Below are positions 35,200 to 43,500 of a stretch of 64,000 bases of DNA, piece after piece (positions within the stretch are counted from its first letter, which is position 1; every line of letters starts with the position of its first letter). The notes beneath the pieces were generated by a model, which saw nothing but the letters and a program-made list of their open reading frames with translations, was not told where the DNA came from and did not search any database. A program made the translations under genes and the position numbers. This DNA is from Rhizobium sp. CF122. Lineage in GTDB: Bacteria; Pseudomonadota; Alphaproteobacteria; Rhizobiales; Rhizobiaceae. The stretch is from NCBI RefSeq assembly GCF_000282035.1, contig NZ_AKKA01000079.1, positions 54,830 through 118,829 of the forward strand. The letters are read 5' to 3'.

Positions 35200-36075
35200 A
35201 TGTCAGATAATGCCGCAGGAACCGTCATTGTTATCTCCAGCCATGTTGTGCGTGGGTCCGTCGGAAATCGTGCGGCGGTCTTTGCGCTAGAGACACTCGG
35301 TCATCAGGTCTGGGCGCTGCCGACGATCGTGCTGCCGTGGCACCCCGGCCATGGCCGGTCGACACGGCTCACGTTTGCCGAAGCCGATTTTGACGCGGCG
35401 ATCGACGATCTCATTCGCGCACCCTGGATCGGTGAAGTGAAGGCTGTTCTTTCAGGGTATTTTGGCAATGCCGGGCAGGCGCGCTCGGTTGCCCGGCTCG
35501 TGACAGCTTTGCGCGAGCAGAAACCGGAGCTGCTTTACGTTTGCGATCCGGTTATGGGGGATCTGGGTGGCCTTTACGTGCCGCAGGCAACGGCCGAGGC
35601 GATCAGGGATCATCTGATACCCCTTGCTTCGCTTGCGACGCCTAATCGATTTGAACTCGCCTGGCTCGCTGGTGCCCCGCTGGAGGACAATACGTCGATT
35701 ATGGATGCTGCCCTGTCGCTCGGTCCGTCCCGCATGCTGGTGACCTCAGCCGTGCCGATGATGGCAGGAGGCACAGGAAATCTCTATCTCTCGGGGCGCC
35801 ATGCGCTGCTGGCGGAACATCGCCTGATCGACAAGCCGCCGAATGGCCTCGGTGATCTTCTTGCCGCGCTGTTTCTGTCGCGGCTTCTTTCCGGCATGGA
35901 GGACGAGAAGGCGCTTCAGCTTGCAACGGCAAGCGTCTACGAGGTGCTTGTCCGCGCCGTGAAGCGGGGGAGCGACGAATTGACGCTGGCAAGCGACGCG
36001 TCAAGCCTGGCAACGCCGATGGCGATGGTACAGATGCGGCGCTTGATGCACCCGGCACAAAGGCGCAAGGGCTGA
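35200..36075 (+). CDS. Pyridoxal kinase (PdxY/PdxK type)
   Basis: Phosphorylates pyridoxal or related vitamers to feed the PLP salvage pathway. It is a ribokinase-fold protein of 291 aa. The substrate-side VISSHVVRGSVGN opens the chain at residues 11-23. CDPVMGD near residue 125 and TPNRFE near 147 are PdxK/PdxY signatures. The catalytic loop reads NGLGDLLAALF with the Asp kept. It diverges from gdhZ across 254 bp in which I see no clear sites. Confidence 0.88.
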   Translation: MSDNAAGTVIVISSHVVRGSVGNRAAVFALETLGHQVWALPTIVLPWHPGHGRSTRLTFAEADFDAAIDDLIRAPWIGEVKAVLSGYFGNAGQARSVARLVTALREQKPELLYVCDPVMGDLGGLYVPQATAEAIRDHLIPLASLATPNRFELAWLAGAPLEDNTSIMDAALSLGPSRMLVTSAVPMMAGGTGNLYLSGRHALLAEHRLIDKPPNGLGDLLAALFLSRLLSGMEDEKALQLATASVYEVLVRAVKRGSDELTLASDASSLATPMAMVQMRRLMHPAQRRKG

Positions 36076-36145
36076 CGTCACGCCCGCGCTTGCTATCTTG
36101 CAGTGCGATATTGATCTTGGTGGGCGCAGGCTGTAATCGAAGATC

Positions 36146-36787
36146 ATGCAGCGTTTTCCAAACACCCTTCTCGACGGTTACCGCAACTTTATGAACGGGC
36201 GTTATGCGGACGCCCGTGATCGCTACAAGACGCTTGCCGAGCACGGCCAAAACCCAAGCACACTGGTGGTCGCCTGTTCGGACTCGCGTGCTGCTCCCGA
36301 GCTGATCTTTGATGCAGGTCCCGGCGAACTTTTCGTCATCCGCAATGTCGCCAACATGGTGCCGCCCTACGAGCCGGATGGTCATTTTCATGCCACGTCA
36401 GCCGCGCTGGAATTCGCGGTTCAGGTTCTGAAGGTTACGGACATCGTTGTCATGGGTCATGGGCGCTGTGGTGGCATCAGGGCGGCGCTCGATCCGAGTG
36501 CCGAGCCCCTTTCGCCCGGCGACTTTATCGGACGCTGGATGTCGCTCGTCAGGCCTGCGGCCGAGCAGATCGGCGCCAATGACGTGATGACTCCTGCCGA
36601 GCGCCAAACCGCCCTCGAGCGTGTCTCGATCCGCAATTCGATTGAGAATCTCAGGACGTTTCCAGACATCAAGGCCCTGGAAGACGCCGGCAAGATCGCA
36701 CTTCACGGTGCCTGGTTCGATATTTCGACGGGAGAACTGTGGGTCATGGACGCCGAAACCCGCGACTTCATTCGCCCCGACGTCTAG
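36146..36787 (+). CDS. Beta-class carbonic anhydrase
   Basis: Zinc enzyme interconverting CO2 and bicarbonate. Zinc ligands are in CSDSR (C44, D46 catalytic dyad with R48) and HGRCGG (His and Cys near residues 105-108). Length is 213 aa, normal. The start lacks a strong ribosome site. It follows pdxY by 70 bp and may be cotranscribed. It provides bicarbonate for carboxylases. Convergent with the lytic transglycosylase gene across a terminator. Confidence 0.94.
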   Translation: MQRFPNTLLDGYRNFMNGRYADARDRYKTLAEHGQNPSTLVVACSDSRAAPELIFDAGPGELFVIRNVANMVPPYEPDGHFHATSAALEFAVQVLKVTDIVVMGHGRCGGIRAALDPSAEPLSPGDFIGRWMSLVRPAAEQIGANDVMTPAERQTALERVSIRNSIENLRTFPDIKALEDAGKIALHGAWFDISTGELWVMDAETRDFIRPDV

Positions 36788-36800
36788 GCTCAAACAAAAA

Positions 36801-36824
36801 AGCGCCGAACCTCAGTTCGGCGCT
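36801..36824. terminator. Terminator between carbonic anhydrase and lytic transglycosylase genes
   Basis: AGCGCCGAAC pairs perfectly over 10 bp with GTTCGGCGCT around the tetraloop CTCA. The A-run on its left (CAAAAAA) gives a U-run for minus-strand transcripts, so it is mainly the terminator of the lytic transglycosylase gene. It may also stop readthrough from the plus strand. Confidence 0.82.
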
Positions 36825-36846
36825 CGCGGTTTGCGCTGAATTATTC

Positions 36847-37665
36847 TCAGTTTCCGTCGATCTGCTGGCCGATATAAGCGATGGCCTGCTGATAGACCGT
36901 CGCCGCGTTCCAGCCGGCGATCGCTGCGAAGTTGGGCTCGCCGGGCTGATAGCCGGCACCAGCCTGCCAGCCATGGCCTTTCAGGAAATTAGCAGTAGAG
37001 GCAAGCGCATCAGCGCGCGAGCCGACCATATCGACGCGGCCGTCGCCATCACCATCGGCGCCGAAGCGCACGACATTGCGCGGCAGGAACTGCGTCTGTC
37101 CGATCTCGCCATGGGCCGCACCGCGCGCCTGCGGGTTGAGGTAACCCTCCGAGACAAGCTGCAGTGCTGCATAGAGCTGATCGGTGAAGTAGTCGGAACG
37201 TCGGCAATCGTAGGCGAGGGTCGACACTGCCGACAGCGTATGCTGGTTGCCCATATAGCTGCCGAATCCGGTCTCCATGCCCCAAATCGCGATTAGCGGA
37301 CCCGCCGGCACGCCGTAGCGGCGTTCGATCGACGCAAAGAGAGCGGCATTGGCGCGCTTCATGCCCTTGCCGCGCGAAATGATCGCTGCACCGCCACGCT
37401 TCTGCATGAAAGCATCGAAGGAAAGCTTGAAACTCTTCTGGCCGCGGTCAGCGGCAATAGTCGGTCTGTTGTAGGAGACGTTTGCGAAGGCGCGATCAAG
37501 AACGGAGGGGCTGACACCGCTTGCAGCTGCCTCTTGCTTGAACTCGCCAACCCAGGCCTCGAAACCGGCGCCGTTGTTGCCACACTGGGCTGCCTTGGCT
37601 GCTGCAGGAACTGCGTGGAGAATGCAGGCCGCCGAAGCTGCCAACAGAAATCTTGTCATGCGCAT
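36847..37665 (-). CDS. Lytic murein transglycosylase (MltB-like)
   Basis: Periplasmic enzyme that cleaves peptidoglycan glycan chains to give 1,6-anhydro products. A signal peptide (MRMTRFLLAASAACILHAVPAAA) opens the 272-aa chain. The catalytic Glu lies in WGMETGFGS, with the SLT_2 signature GEIGQTQFLPRN downstream. A Ca-loop-like stretch DGDGDGRVD is typical of this group. The processed form starts without a lipobox Cys at the cleavage site, so it is probably soluble rather than lipid-anchored. Confidence 0.9.
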   Translation of the reverse strand: MRMTRFLLAASAACILHAVPAAAKAAQCGNNGAGFEAWVGEFKQEAAASGVSPSVLDRAFANVSYNRPTIAADRGQKSFKLSFDAFMQKRGGAAIISRGKGMKRANAALFASIERRYGVPAGPLIAIWGMETGFGSYMGNQHTLSAVSTLAYDCRRSDYFTDQLYAALQLVSEGYLNPQARGAAHGEIGQTQFLPRNVVRFGADGDGDGRVDMVGSRADALASTANFLKGHGWQAGAGYQPGEPNFAAIAGWNAATVYQQAIAYIGQQIDGN

Positions 37666-37786
37666 GGAGATACCCCGATCCCGATCTGACTAGCCTTCAA
37701 ACCGGGCCCGCAGCCCGCTTTCGGCAATATTGTCACCGTCTTTGATTTGGCAAGCGCGGGAAGCCGAGAACAGCAAACCCGCGCCA

Positions 37787-37816
37787 AAAAAGCCCTTACC
37801 TTAATAAGCCGGGCTT
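37787..37816 (-). terminator. Terminator after asd
   Basis: On the minus strand AAGCCC pairs with GGGCTT (37811-37816 with 37790-37795), a 6-bp stem with a 15-nt loop. It is followed directly by TTTT. It lies 25 bp after the asd stop. Confidence 0.6.
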
Positions 37817-37840
37817 AACAAACCATAGTTAACAATTGGT

Positions 37841-38875
37841 TCAGGCTGCCTGCTTGCGCGGCTTCACAAGTCCGCGATTAATAAGCAGCTCAGCGATCTG
37901 AATCGCGTTGAGAGCGGCACCCTTGCGGAGGTTGTCGGAGACCACCCACATGTTCAGGCCGTTCTCGACCGTCGCGTCTTCGCGGATGCGGGAGATATAG
38001 GTCGCATCTTCACCGGCAGACTCGTAGGGCGTGATGTATCCGCCGTTCTCGTGCTTGTCGATGACGAGGCAGCCGGGAGCTTCGCGCAGGATGTCGCGTG
38101 CCTGATCAGCCGTGATCTCGCTTTCGAACTCGATGTTGACCGATTCAGAGTGGCCGATGAAGACAGGAACGCGAACTGCCGTGCAGGTCACCTTGATCTT
38201 CGGGTCGAGCATCTTCTTGGTCTCGGCGAGAACCTTCCACTCTTCCTTCGTGTAGCCGTCTTCCATGAAGACATCGATATGCGGGATGACGTTGAAGGCG
38301 ATACGCTTCGTGAACTTCTTGTTCTCGATCGGATCTGCGACGAACACGGCTCGCGTCTGGTTGAACAGCTCGTCCATACCATCCTTGCCGGCGCCGGAAA
38401 CGGACTGATAGGTCGAAACGACGACGCGCTTGATCTTGGCGAAGTCGTGAAGCGGCTTGAGCGCCACGACGAGCTGGGCAGTCGAGCAGTTCGGGTTGGC
38501 GATGATGTTGCGCTTGCTGAATTGGGTAACGGCGTCGGGATTCACCTCAGGAACGATCAGCGGCACGTCTGCGTCGTAGCGCCATGCCGACGAGTTATCG
38601 ATGACGACACAACCCTGCGCACCGATCTTGGGCGACCACTTCTTGGAGACCTCGCCGCCGGCCGACATCAGGCAGATGTCGGTGTCCGAGAAATCGTAGT
38701 TCTCGAGGTTTGCGACCTTCAGCGTCTTGTCGCCGTAAGAAACCTCAGTGCCCTGCGAGCGCGCAGACGCAAGCGCTACGACTTCATCGGCGGGGAAACC
38801 GCGTTCGGAGAGGATATTGAGCATTTCCCGGCCAACATTTCCGGTCGCTCCCGCAACTGCAACTTTAAAACCCAT
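37841..38875 (-). CDS. asd: Aspartate-semialdehyde dehydrogenase
   Basis: Reduces aspartyl phosphate to aspartate semialdehyde in the pathway to lysine/diaminopimelate, threonine and methionine. The Rossmann loop GATGNVGREM is at residues 9-18, the catalytic Cys is in NPNCSTAQ near residue 130, and SVSGAGKDGMDEL follows. Length is 344 aa. The ATG follows a purine-rich AGAGAGCTTGAGAA. It stands alone between two hairpins, so it is probably monocistronic. Confidence 0.96.
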   Translation of the reverse strand: MGFKVAVAGATGNVGREMLNILSERGFPADEVVALASARSQGTEVSYGDKTLKVANLENYDFSDTDICLMSAGGEVSKKWSPKIGAQGCVVIDNSSAWRYDADVPLIVPEVNPDAVTQFSKRNIIANPNCSTAQLVVALKPLHDFAKIKRVVVSTYQSVSGAGKDGMDELFNQTRAVFVADPIENKKFTKRIAFNVIPHIDVFMEDGYTKEEWKVLAETKKMLDPKIKVTCTAVRVPVFIGHSESVNIEFESEITADQARDILREAPGCLVIDKHENGGYITPYESAGEDATYISRIREDATVENGLNMWVVSDNLRKGAALNAIQIAELLINRGLVKPRKQAA

Positions 38876-39226
38876 TTCTCAAGCTCTCTTTCTCTTCTCT
38901 CCTCTTGTCCGGTGAGGGGGAAGCGCGAAGACATCGCGACTTCCTGTCCCCAGCCGGGCCGGGGAGAGAGCGGCAGGCCAGAGACGTCAGACGGTTTTCG
39001 TCGTCGTTTTGGCCTTGGTTTTGGAAGAAACCGGAACGGCAATACCCATCCCGGCACCTTGTGCCCGGTCATTGCATGCAGCAATGGCGTGTTCATCACG
39101 AACCATGGATATTCCTTTTCCGCCGTTGCTCTTAAAAGGTTTTCCACAGGAGTCAAGGTTTTTGCGATCATGATATGCGACGGCGCGGAAGGCAGCGATC
39201 TCTCAACAGTCGCATGGTACTGGCGT
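38876..39226. other. 351-bp intergenic region between opgC and asd
   Basis: Contains the small ORF at 38987-39106. It also has a GC-rich purine/pyrimidine tract at about 38900-38985 (CCCCAGCCGGGCCGGGGAGAG) that resembles a degenerate dispersed intergenic repeat of rhizobia. The asd promoter should be here or upstream of the small ORF. No terminator for opgC was recognised. Confidence 0.4.
38987..39106 (-). CDS. Possible small protein, 39 aa, upstream of asd
   Basis: ATG at 39104-39106, preceded by a good ribosome site (AAGGA with 6 nt spacing), and stop TGA at 38987-38989. The product begins MVRDEHAIAACNDRAQG and ends in a basic, Thr/Lys-rich tail, SSKTKAKTTTKTV. There is no membrane segment. 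Codon choice looks ordinary for this genome. Function is unknown to me. It could be a real small protein or a leader ORF for asd, since no hairpin separates the two. Confidence 0.4.
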   Translation of the reverse strand: MVRDEHAIAACNDRAQGAGMGIAVPVSSKTKAKTTTKTV

Positions 39227-40447
39227 CTAGCGTCGATCTTGCGAACGATCGACGCGCGCAGGAACCGGCACCATCGTTCGGCTGGGCAGCCTGTCGCGGT
39301 CGCCGGTCTCCAGCTTGCGCTTTCGCTCAAGATGGTAGGCGTAGGCGAACTGAATGGCGATGCCGATGACCACGAAGACTGGGCCGACGATCCGGTCGTG
39401 GTTGTTGATGTAGAGCACCACCTGACCAACCATCGCCAGAACAGTGCCGGCGACAAAGATGTTCAGCGAGTGGCGTCCAAGGATGGTCAGCGGATTGTTC
39501 GTGGACCGGCGAAGCAGGCGTGAGATTGCTGGAATATTGATGACGAGATACGTCAGCGCCAGAACGTGCAGTAGCCTCGGCAGCGACAGGAATGTCTTGT
39601 CGAAGCCTGTCAGCACGGGCGGCAGCCCGAGCGATGCCAACGCAATTCCGAAGCTCCAGAGCTGGCCCACGACCCAGGCAAAGGACAACGCGACATAGGC
39701 GGCCGCGAAAGCAAAGAGGATCGGGTGCTGCGGCAGTTGGCCGCCGCGGCGCACATGCATCATGCCAACGATGCCGATCGTGAAGAGGAATTGCCAGGAC
39801 AGTGGGTTGAGGAACCAATAACCCTCGATCAGCATGTTATGTGGCGCTATCTCGTAAACGCCCGCAAATAGCCAAACAGTGCCGGAAACGGCGAGTGCAA
39901 GAAGAGGGCTTGCCGCGTTGAGCAGAAGGATGATCGGCACCATCAACATCAACGCGCCGTACATCGGCAGAATGTTGTTGTAGCCGATCTGATGTCCAAG
40001 CAGTACTAGCGAGGGAATGCCGGCCTTCAGATTGGTGAGGACGGCGAGGATGTTGATTTCACACAGCAGGCCGGGTCGGTGGAAGATCCACGCGCCGGCC
40101 AGGAACAGGGCGAGCGTCATGAACGTCGTTATCATGTGAGCCAGATAAAGGGTAAACGCCCGCTTCATGGCCTTCACTACCGTCTGCAGCCACGCGCCGG
40201 GCTCAAAGCGCGTACCATAGGCCAAGCCAACCGCGATGCCCGAAATCAGAACGAAGGCTTCGGCCGCATCTGAAAAGCCGAAATTCTTGGTTGTAAGATT
40301 CTCGAAAATCTGACCGGGTACGTGATTGATGAAAATCGTGATGAGCGCGAGTCCGCGTAGAACGTCCAATCTCGTATCGCGTTTCGGCGCCGCTACCGTC
40401 ACAGAACTTTGCTTGGCGCCGATCGTTCCCCCGAGCGCTATTGCCAT
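39227..40447 (-). CDS. opgC: OpgC-type acyltransferase (cyclic/periplasmic glucan succinylation)
   Basis: Membrane acyltransferase that adds succinyl groups to osmoregulated periplasmic glucans, giving them negative charge. The 406-aa chain has about ten membrane helices. It opens the membrane part with RLDVLRGLALITIFINHVPG, which holds the His typical of acyltransferase-3-like proteins. The start is ATG at 40447 after AGGAGAGG; the upstream in-frame extension is not family-like. It lies directly downstream of the cyclic glucan synthase, and this pairing supports the assignment. Confidence 0.88.
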   Translation of the reverse strand: MAIALGGTIGAKQSSVTVAAPKRDTRLDVLRGLALITIFINHVPGQIFENLTTKNFGFSDAAEAFVLISGIAVGLAYGTRFEPGAWLQTVVKAMKRAFTLYLAHMITTFMTLALFLAGAWIFHRPGLLCEINILAVLTNLKAGIPSLVLLGHQIGYNNILPMYGALMLMVPIILLLNAASPLLALAVSGTVWLFAGVYEIAPHNMLIEGYWFLNPLSWQFLFTIGIVGMMHVRRGGQLPQHPILFAFAAAYVALSFAWVVGQLWSFGIALASLGLPPVLTGFDKTFLSLPRLLHVLALTYLVINIPAISRLLRRSTNNPLTILGRHSLNIFVAGTVLAMVGQVVLYINNHDRIVGPVFVVIGIAIQFAYAYHLERKRKLETGDRDRLPSRTMVPVPARVDRSQDRR

Positions 40448-40480
40448 GGACCTCTCCTGCTTTTCCGATTTGCAAACGCA

Positions 40481-40514
40481 GTTGCGGCCAAAAGGTTTCC
40501 CTTTTGGCCGCAAC
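40481..40514 (-). terminator. Strong stem-loop between cgs and opgC
   Basis: GTTGCGGCCAAAAGG pairs perfectly over 15 bp with CCTTTTGGCCGCAAC around a 4-nt loop. It starts 33 bp after the cgs stop and ends 33 bp before the opgC start. On the minus strand it is followed by TGCGTTTGC, so no real U-run is present. It could be a partial terminator or an RNA-stabilising element that sets the cgs:opgC ratio. Confidence 0.7.
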
Positions 40515-40546
40515 GAATCGCCGGATGATTAGCGAGGAAAATGCTG

Positions 40547-43500
40547 TTATCCGACCGGATATCCCTCGTCGGGATCGGTGACTTCGCGTCCGTTGATGGT
40601 CACATCGTAGCCTCTCGGATGGGACGATTTTGAGACCGAAATGAGGTATTTAGCACCTGCGTGCTCAATCTCGGCGGAGAAGCCGTCCCATGTGCTCGCC
40701 AGTGCTGGACGCACGTACAAGCGGCCATCCCTCACCTTGATGCCGAGGATGCCCTCGATCACCGCGCGATAGAGCCAGCCCGCGGAGCCTGTGTACCAGG
40801 TCCACCCGCCGCGACCGCTGAGCGCGCCCTCACCGTAGACGTCAGCTGCAATGATATAAGGTTCGACGCGATAGCGTTCCGCCGAAACCGGGTCGCGGGC
40901 ATGACTGATCGGATTGAGCAGCTCGAAGCAACGCAGGGCATCATCGCCGCGGCCAAGTTCAGCCAATGCCAAGACAACCCAAGTCGCGGCATGAGTGTAT
41001 TGGCCACCATTTTCTCGAACACCTGGCGGGTAAGCCTTGATATAGCCAGGATCCTTAGCCGAGTTTGCAAAGGGCGGCGTGAAGAGCCGGATGATCCGTG
41101 CCTCTGGATCGACCAGCTTATCCAGCACGGAGTTCATAGCCTTTGCCGAATGCGCCGGATCGCCCTCTCCGGACAGCACGCTCCAAGACTGGGCGATCGA
41201 ATCGATCTGGCATTCGAGGCTTTCCTTGGAACCAAGCAAGCTGCCATCGTCGAATGTACCGCGCCGGTAGTAAGCGCCATCCCAGGCGACGGTTTCAAGT
41301 GCGGCCTTGAGCGTGGTCAAATGCTGAGTCCACCGCTCAACCCGTGCCTTGTCGCCACGTTCCTCCGCATATGCCGAGAACGAACGTAGCGCACCCGCCA
41401 GAAACCAGCCAAGCCAGACGCTCGTTCCTTGTCCGCCAATGCCGACACGGTTCATGCCGTCGTTCCAATCACCTCCGAGGAAGAGCGGCAGACCGTTCTT
41501 GCCTGTGCGGGCGATCGCGAGATCCAGCGCGATGGCCGCGTGTTCGTAGACGCTCGCCTTGTCTTCGGAGATCTCAGGCAAATAGAAGGAATCGTGCTGT
41601 CCCTCAAGGAGTGCCGGCCCTTCCAAGAAGGCGAGTTGTTCGTCGAGGACGCTCTTGTCCCTCGTAACGCTACAATAGTGATGGATCGCGTAAGCGAGCC
41701 AAACCACGTCGTCCGAAATCATCGTCCGGACACCAGCGCCGGTGCCAGGCAGCCACCAATGCTGAACATCACCCTCGCGGAACTGGCGCGAGGCGGCGTT
41801 CAGGATCTGCTTGCGGGCAATCGACGGCTCATGGATGACGAACGCCAACGTATCCTGCAACTGATCGCGGAAGCCGAAGGCACCGCTTGCCTGGTAGAAG
41901 GCCGTACGCGCCATGATGCGGCAGCCTAGGCTCTGGTACGGCAGCCAGGTATTGATCAGATTGTTCATGCTCTGATCGGGCGTGGAAACCTGCAGTTTTC
42001 CGGTGAATCCCTGCCAAAAAGCACGGTTTGCGTGGACAACGTCCTCGAAGGCAACCTTGCGAATATCGTTGATCAACGCCCGCGCCTCGGCCTTCGTCTT
42101 GGTGTCGCCGAGGAAGAAGCAGACATCCCGCTCCTCGTCCGGTCCGATCTCGATATCGATCGCCAGAACCGCTGCCGGATCGCCGTCGAGTTCTGTCGTG
42201 CCGGAAAGGCTGGCTCCCGAATTCAGGGCGTGTGGCGCCTGAATCGTTCCCTTCTTGCCGATAAATTCGCGGCGGCTGGCAGTAAAGCTAGATGGCTTCT
42301 CGCCGGCCACAAAGAAAGCGACACGACCGGAATAATCGATGCTGTAATTGTTGCTTGCGAATAGTGCGCCGGTCTCCTCGTCGTGCTCGGAGAGGATGAA
42401 CGGTGCAGACTTCTGCGTATTGTTGCCCAGAACCCACTCGACGTAGCCGTAAATCCGCAGCTTCCTTGGCTTGGAGCCGGCATTGCGTAGCCGGATTCGT
42501 TGCAGCTTGACCGGTTTTTCGCGATCGACGGTCTGCGTGACCTCAAGCGCGATTTCGTTCTGCACGCTGGAGAATACCGAATAGCCCAGGCCATGTCGCG
42601 CTTCGAAGCGAATATCCGGCCGCTCCGAGAGGTTTGCGAACGGGGTCAATACCGCGCCGCTATCCCGATCGACGACGTAGATCGCTTCGCCGGGGCGGTT
42701 GATGACTGCGTCATTCGACCACGACGTCAGCTGATAATCACGGGAGTTTGCGCTCCACGTGAAACCAGCTCCTTCGGCAGACACATGGAAGCCGAATTTT
42801 TCGTTCGAGATTACATTGATCCACGGATGCGGCGTTGCGTGACCTCCGGGAAGGCGCACGACATATTCGCGACCGTCGCCGGCAAAGCCGCCGATGCCGT
42901 TCCAGTAATTGAGGTCCCCCTCTTCCTCGATCACCACCCTGGAGGGCCGTGAGGCTGGTGCCGGGGCGATCCGCTTGACGGGCGTCTTCAGCCGGTCGGC
43001 GCGCTCCAGCTCGTGCTGCTCTTCCTTGCTCGGGGAAAAGAGCGCGACGGCACGATTGATCTGATCGATAATCTTGCCGTTCTTGGCATGGAGCGTGACG
43101 CGCGAGGCGGAGATCAGCGCATGGTATGTTGATTCTTCCATCAGATCCTTGCGGACCGTGAAAATGTGCTGGCGCAAGCCATCGGCCTGACCCATGCGGC
43201 GAACGTTCTCGGCCATCTGATCGACGGCGTGCTGCATGTCCTGCGCATAGGATGAGGCGCGCTCGTTCATGATGACCAGATCGGCGGTGACGCCACGCGA
43301 GCGGAGGTATTCCTGCGCAAGCAACGCTTCCCTGACGATATCGAGATCCATGTCGTCGTTGACGCGCAACGTGAAGATCGGGAAATCGCCGGAGATCGCC
43401 AGTGGCCAAAGTGATGACTGCGACTGCATGCCGGCGGCAACTGCGGCCGCATCGGCGCGCAAATACATATCCGGATAAACCAGATGACGGCCGAGATGCT

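Noticed and set aside
38051..39523. 490-codon plus-strand frame across asd, the intergenic gap and opgC
   Set aside because: Antisense to two genes with clear families; no protein motif.
42752..42765. parS-like GCTCCACGTGAAAC inside ndvB
   Set aside because: Only one arm is intact, with two mismatches in the other, and it is about 30 kb from the parAB cluster; chance E-box-like match.
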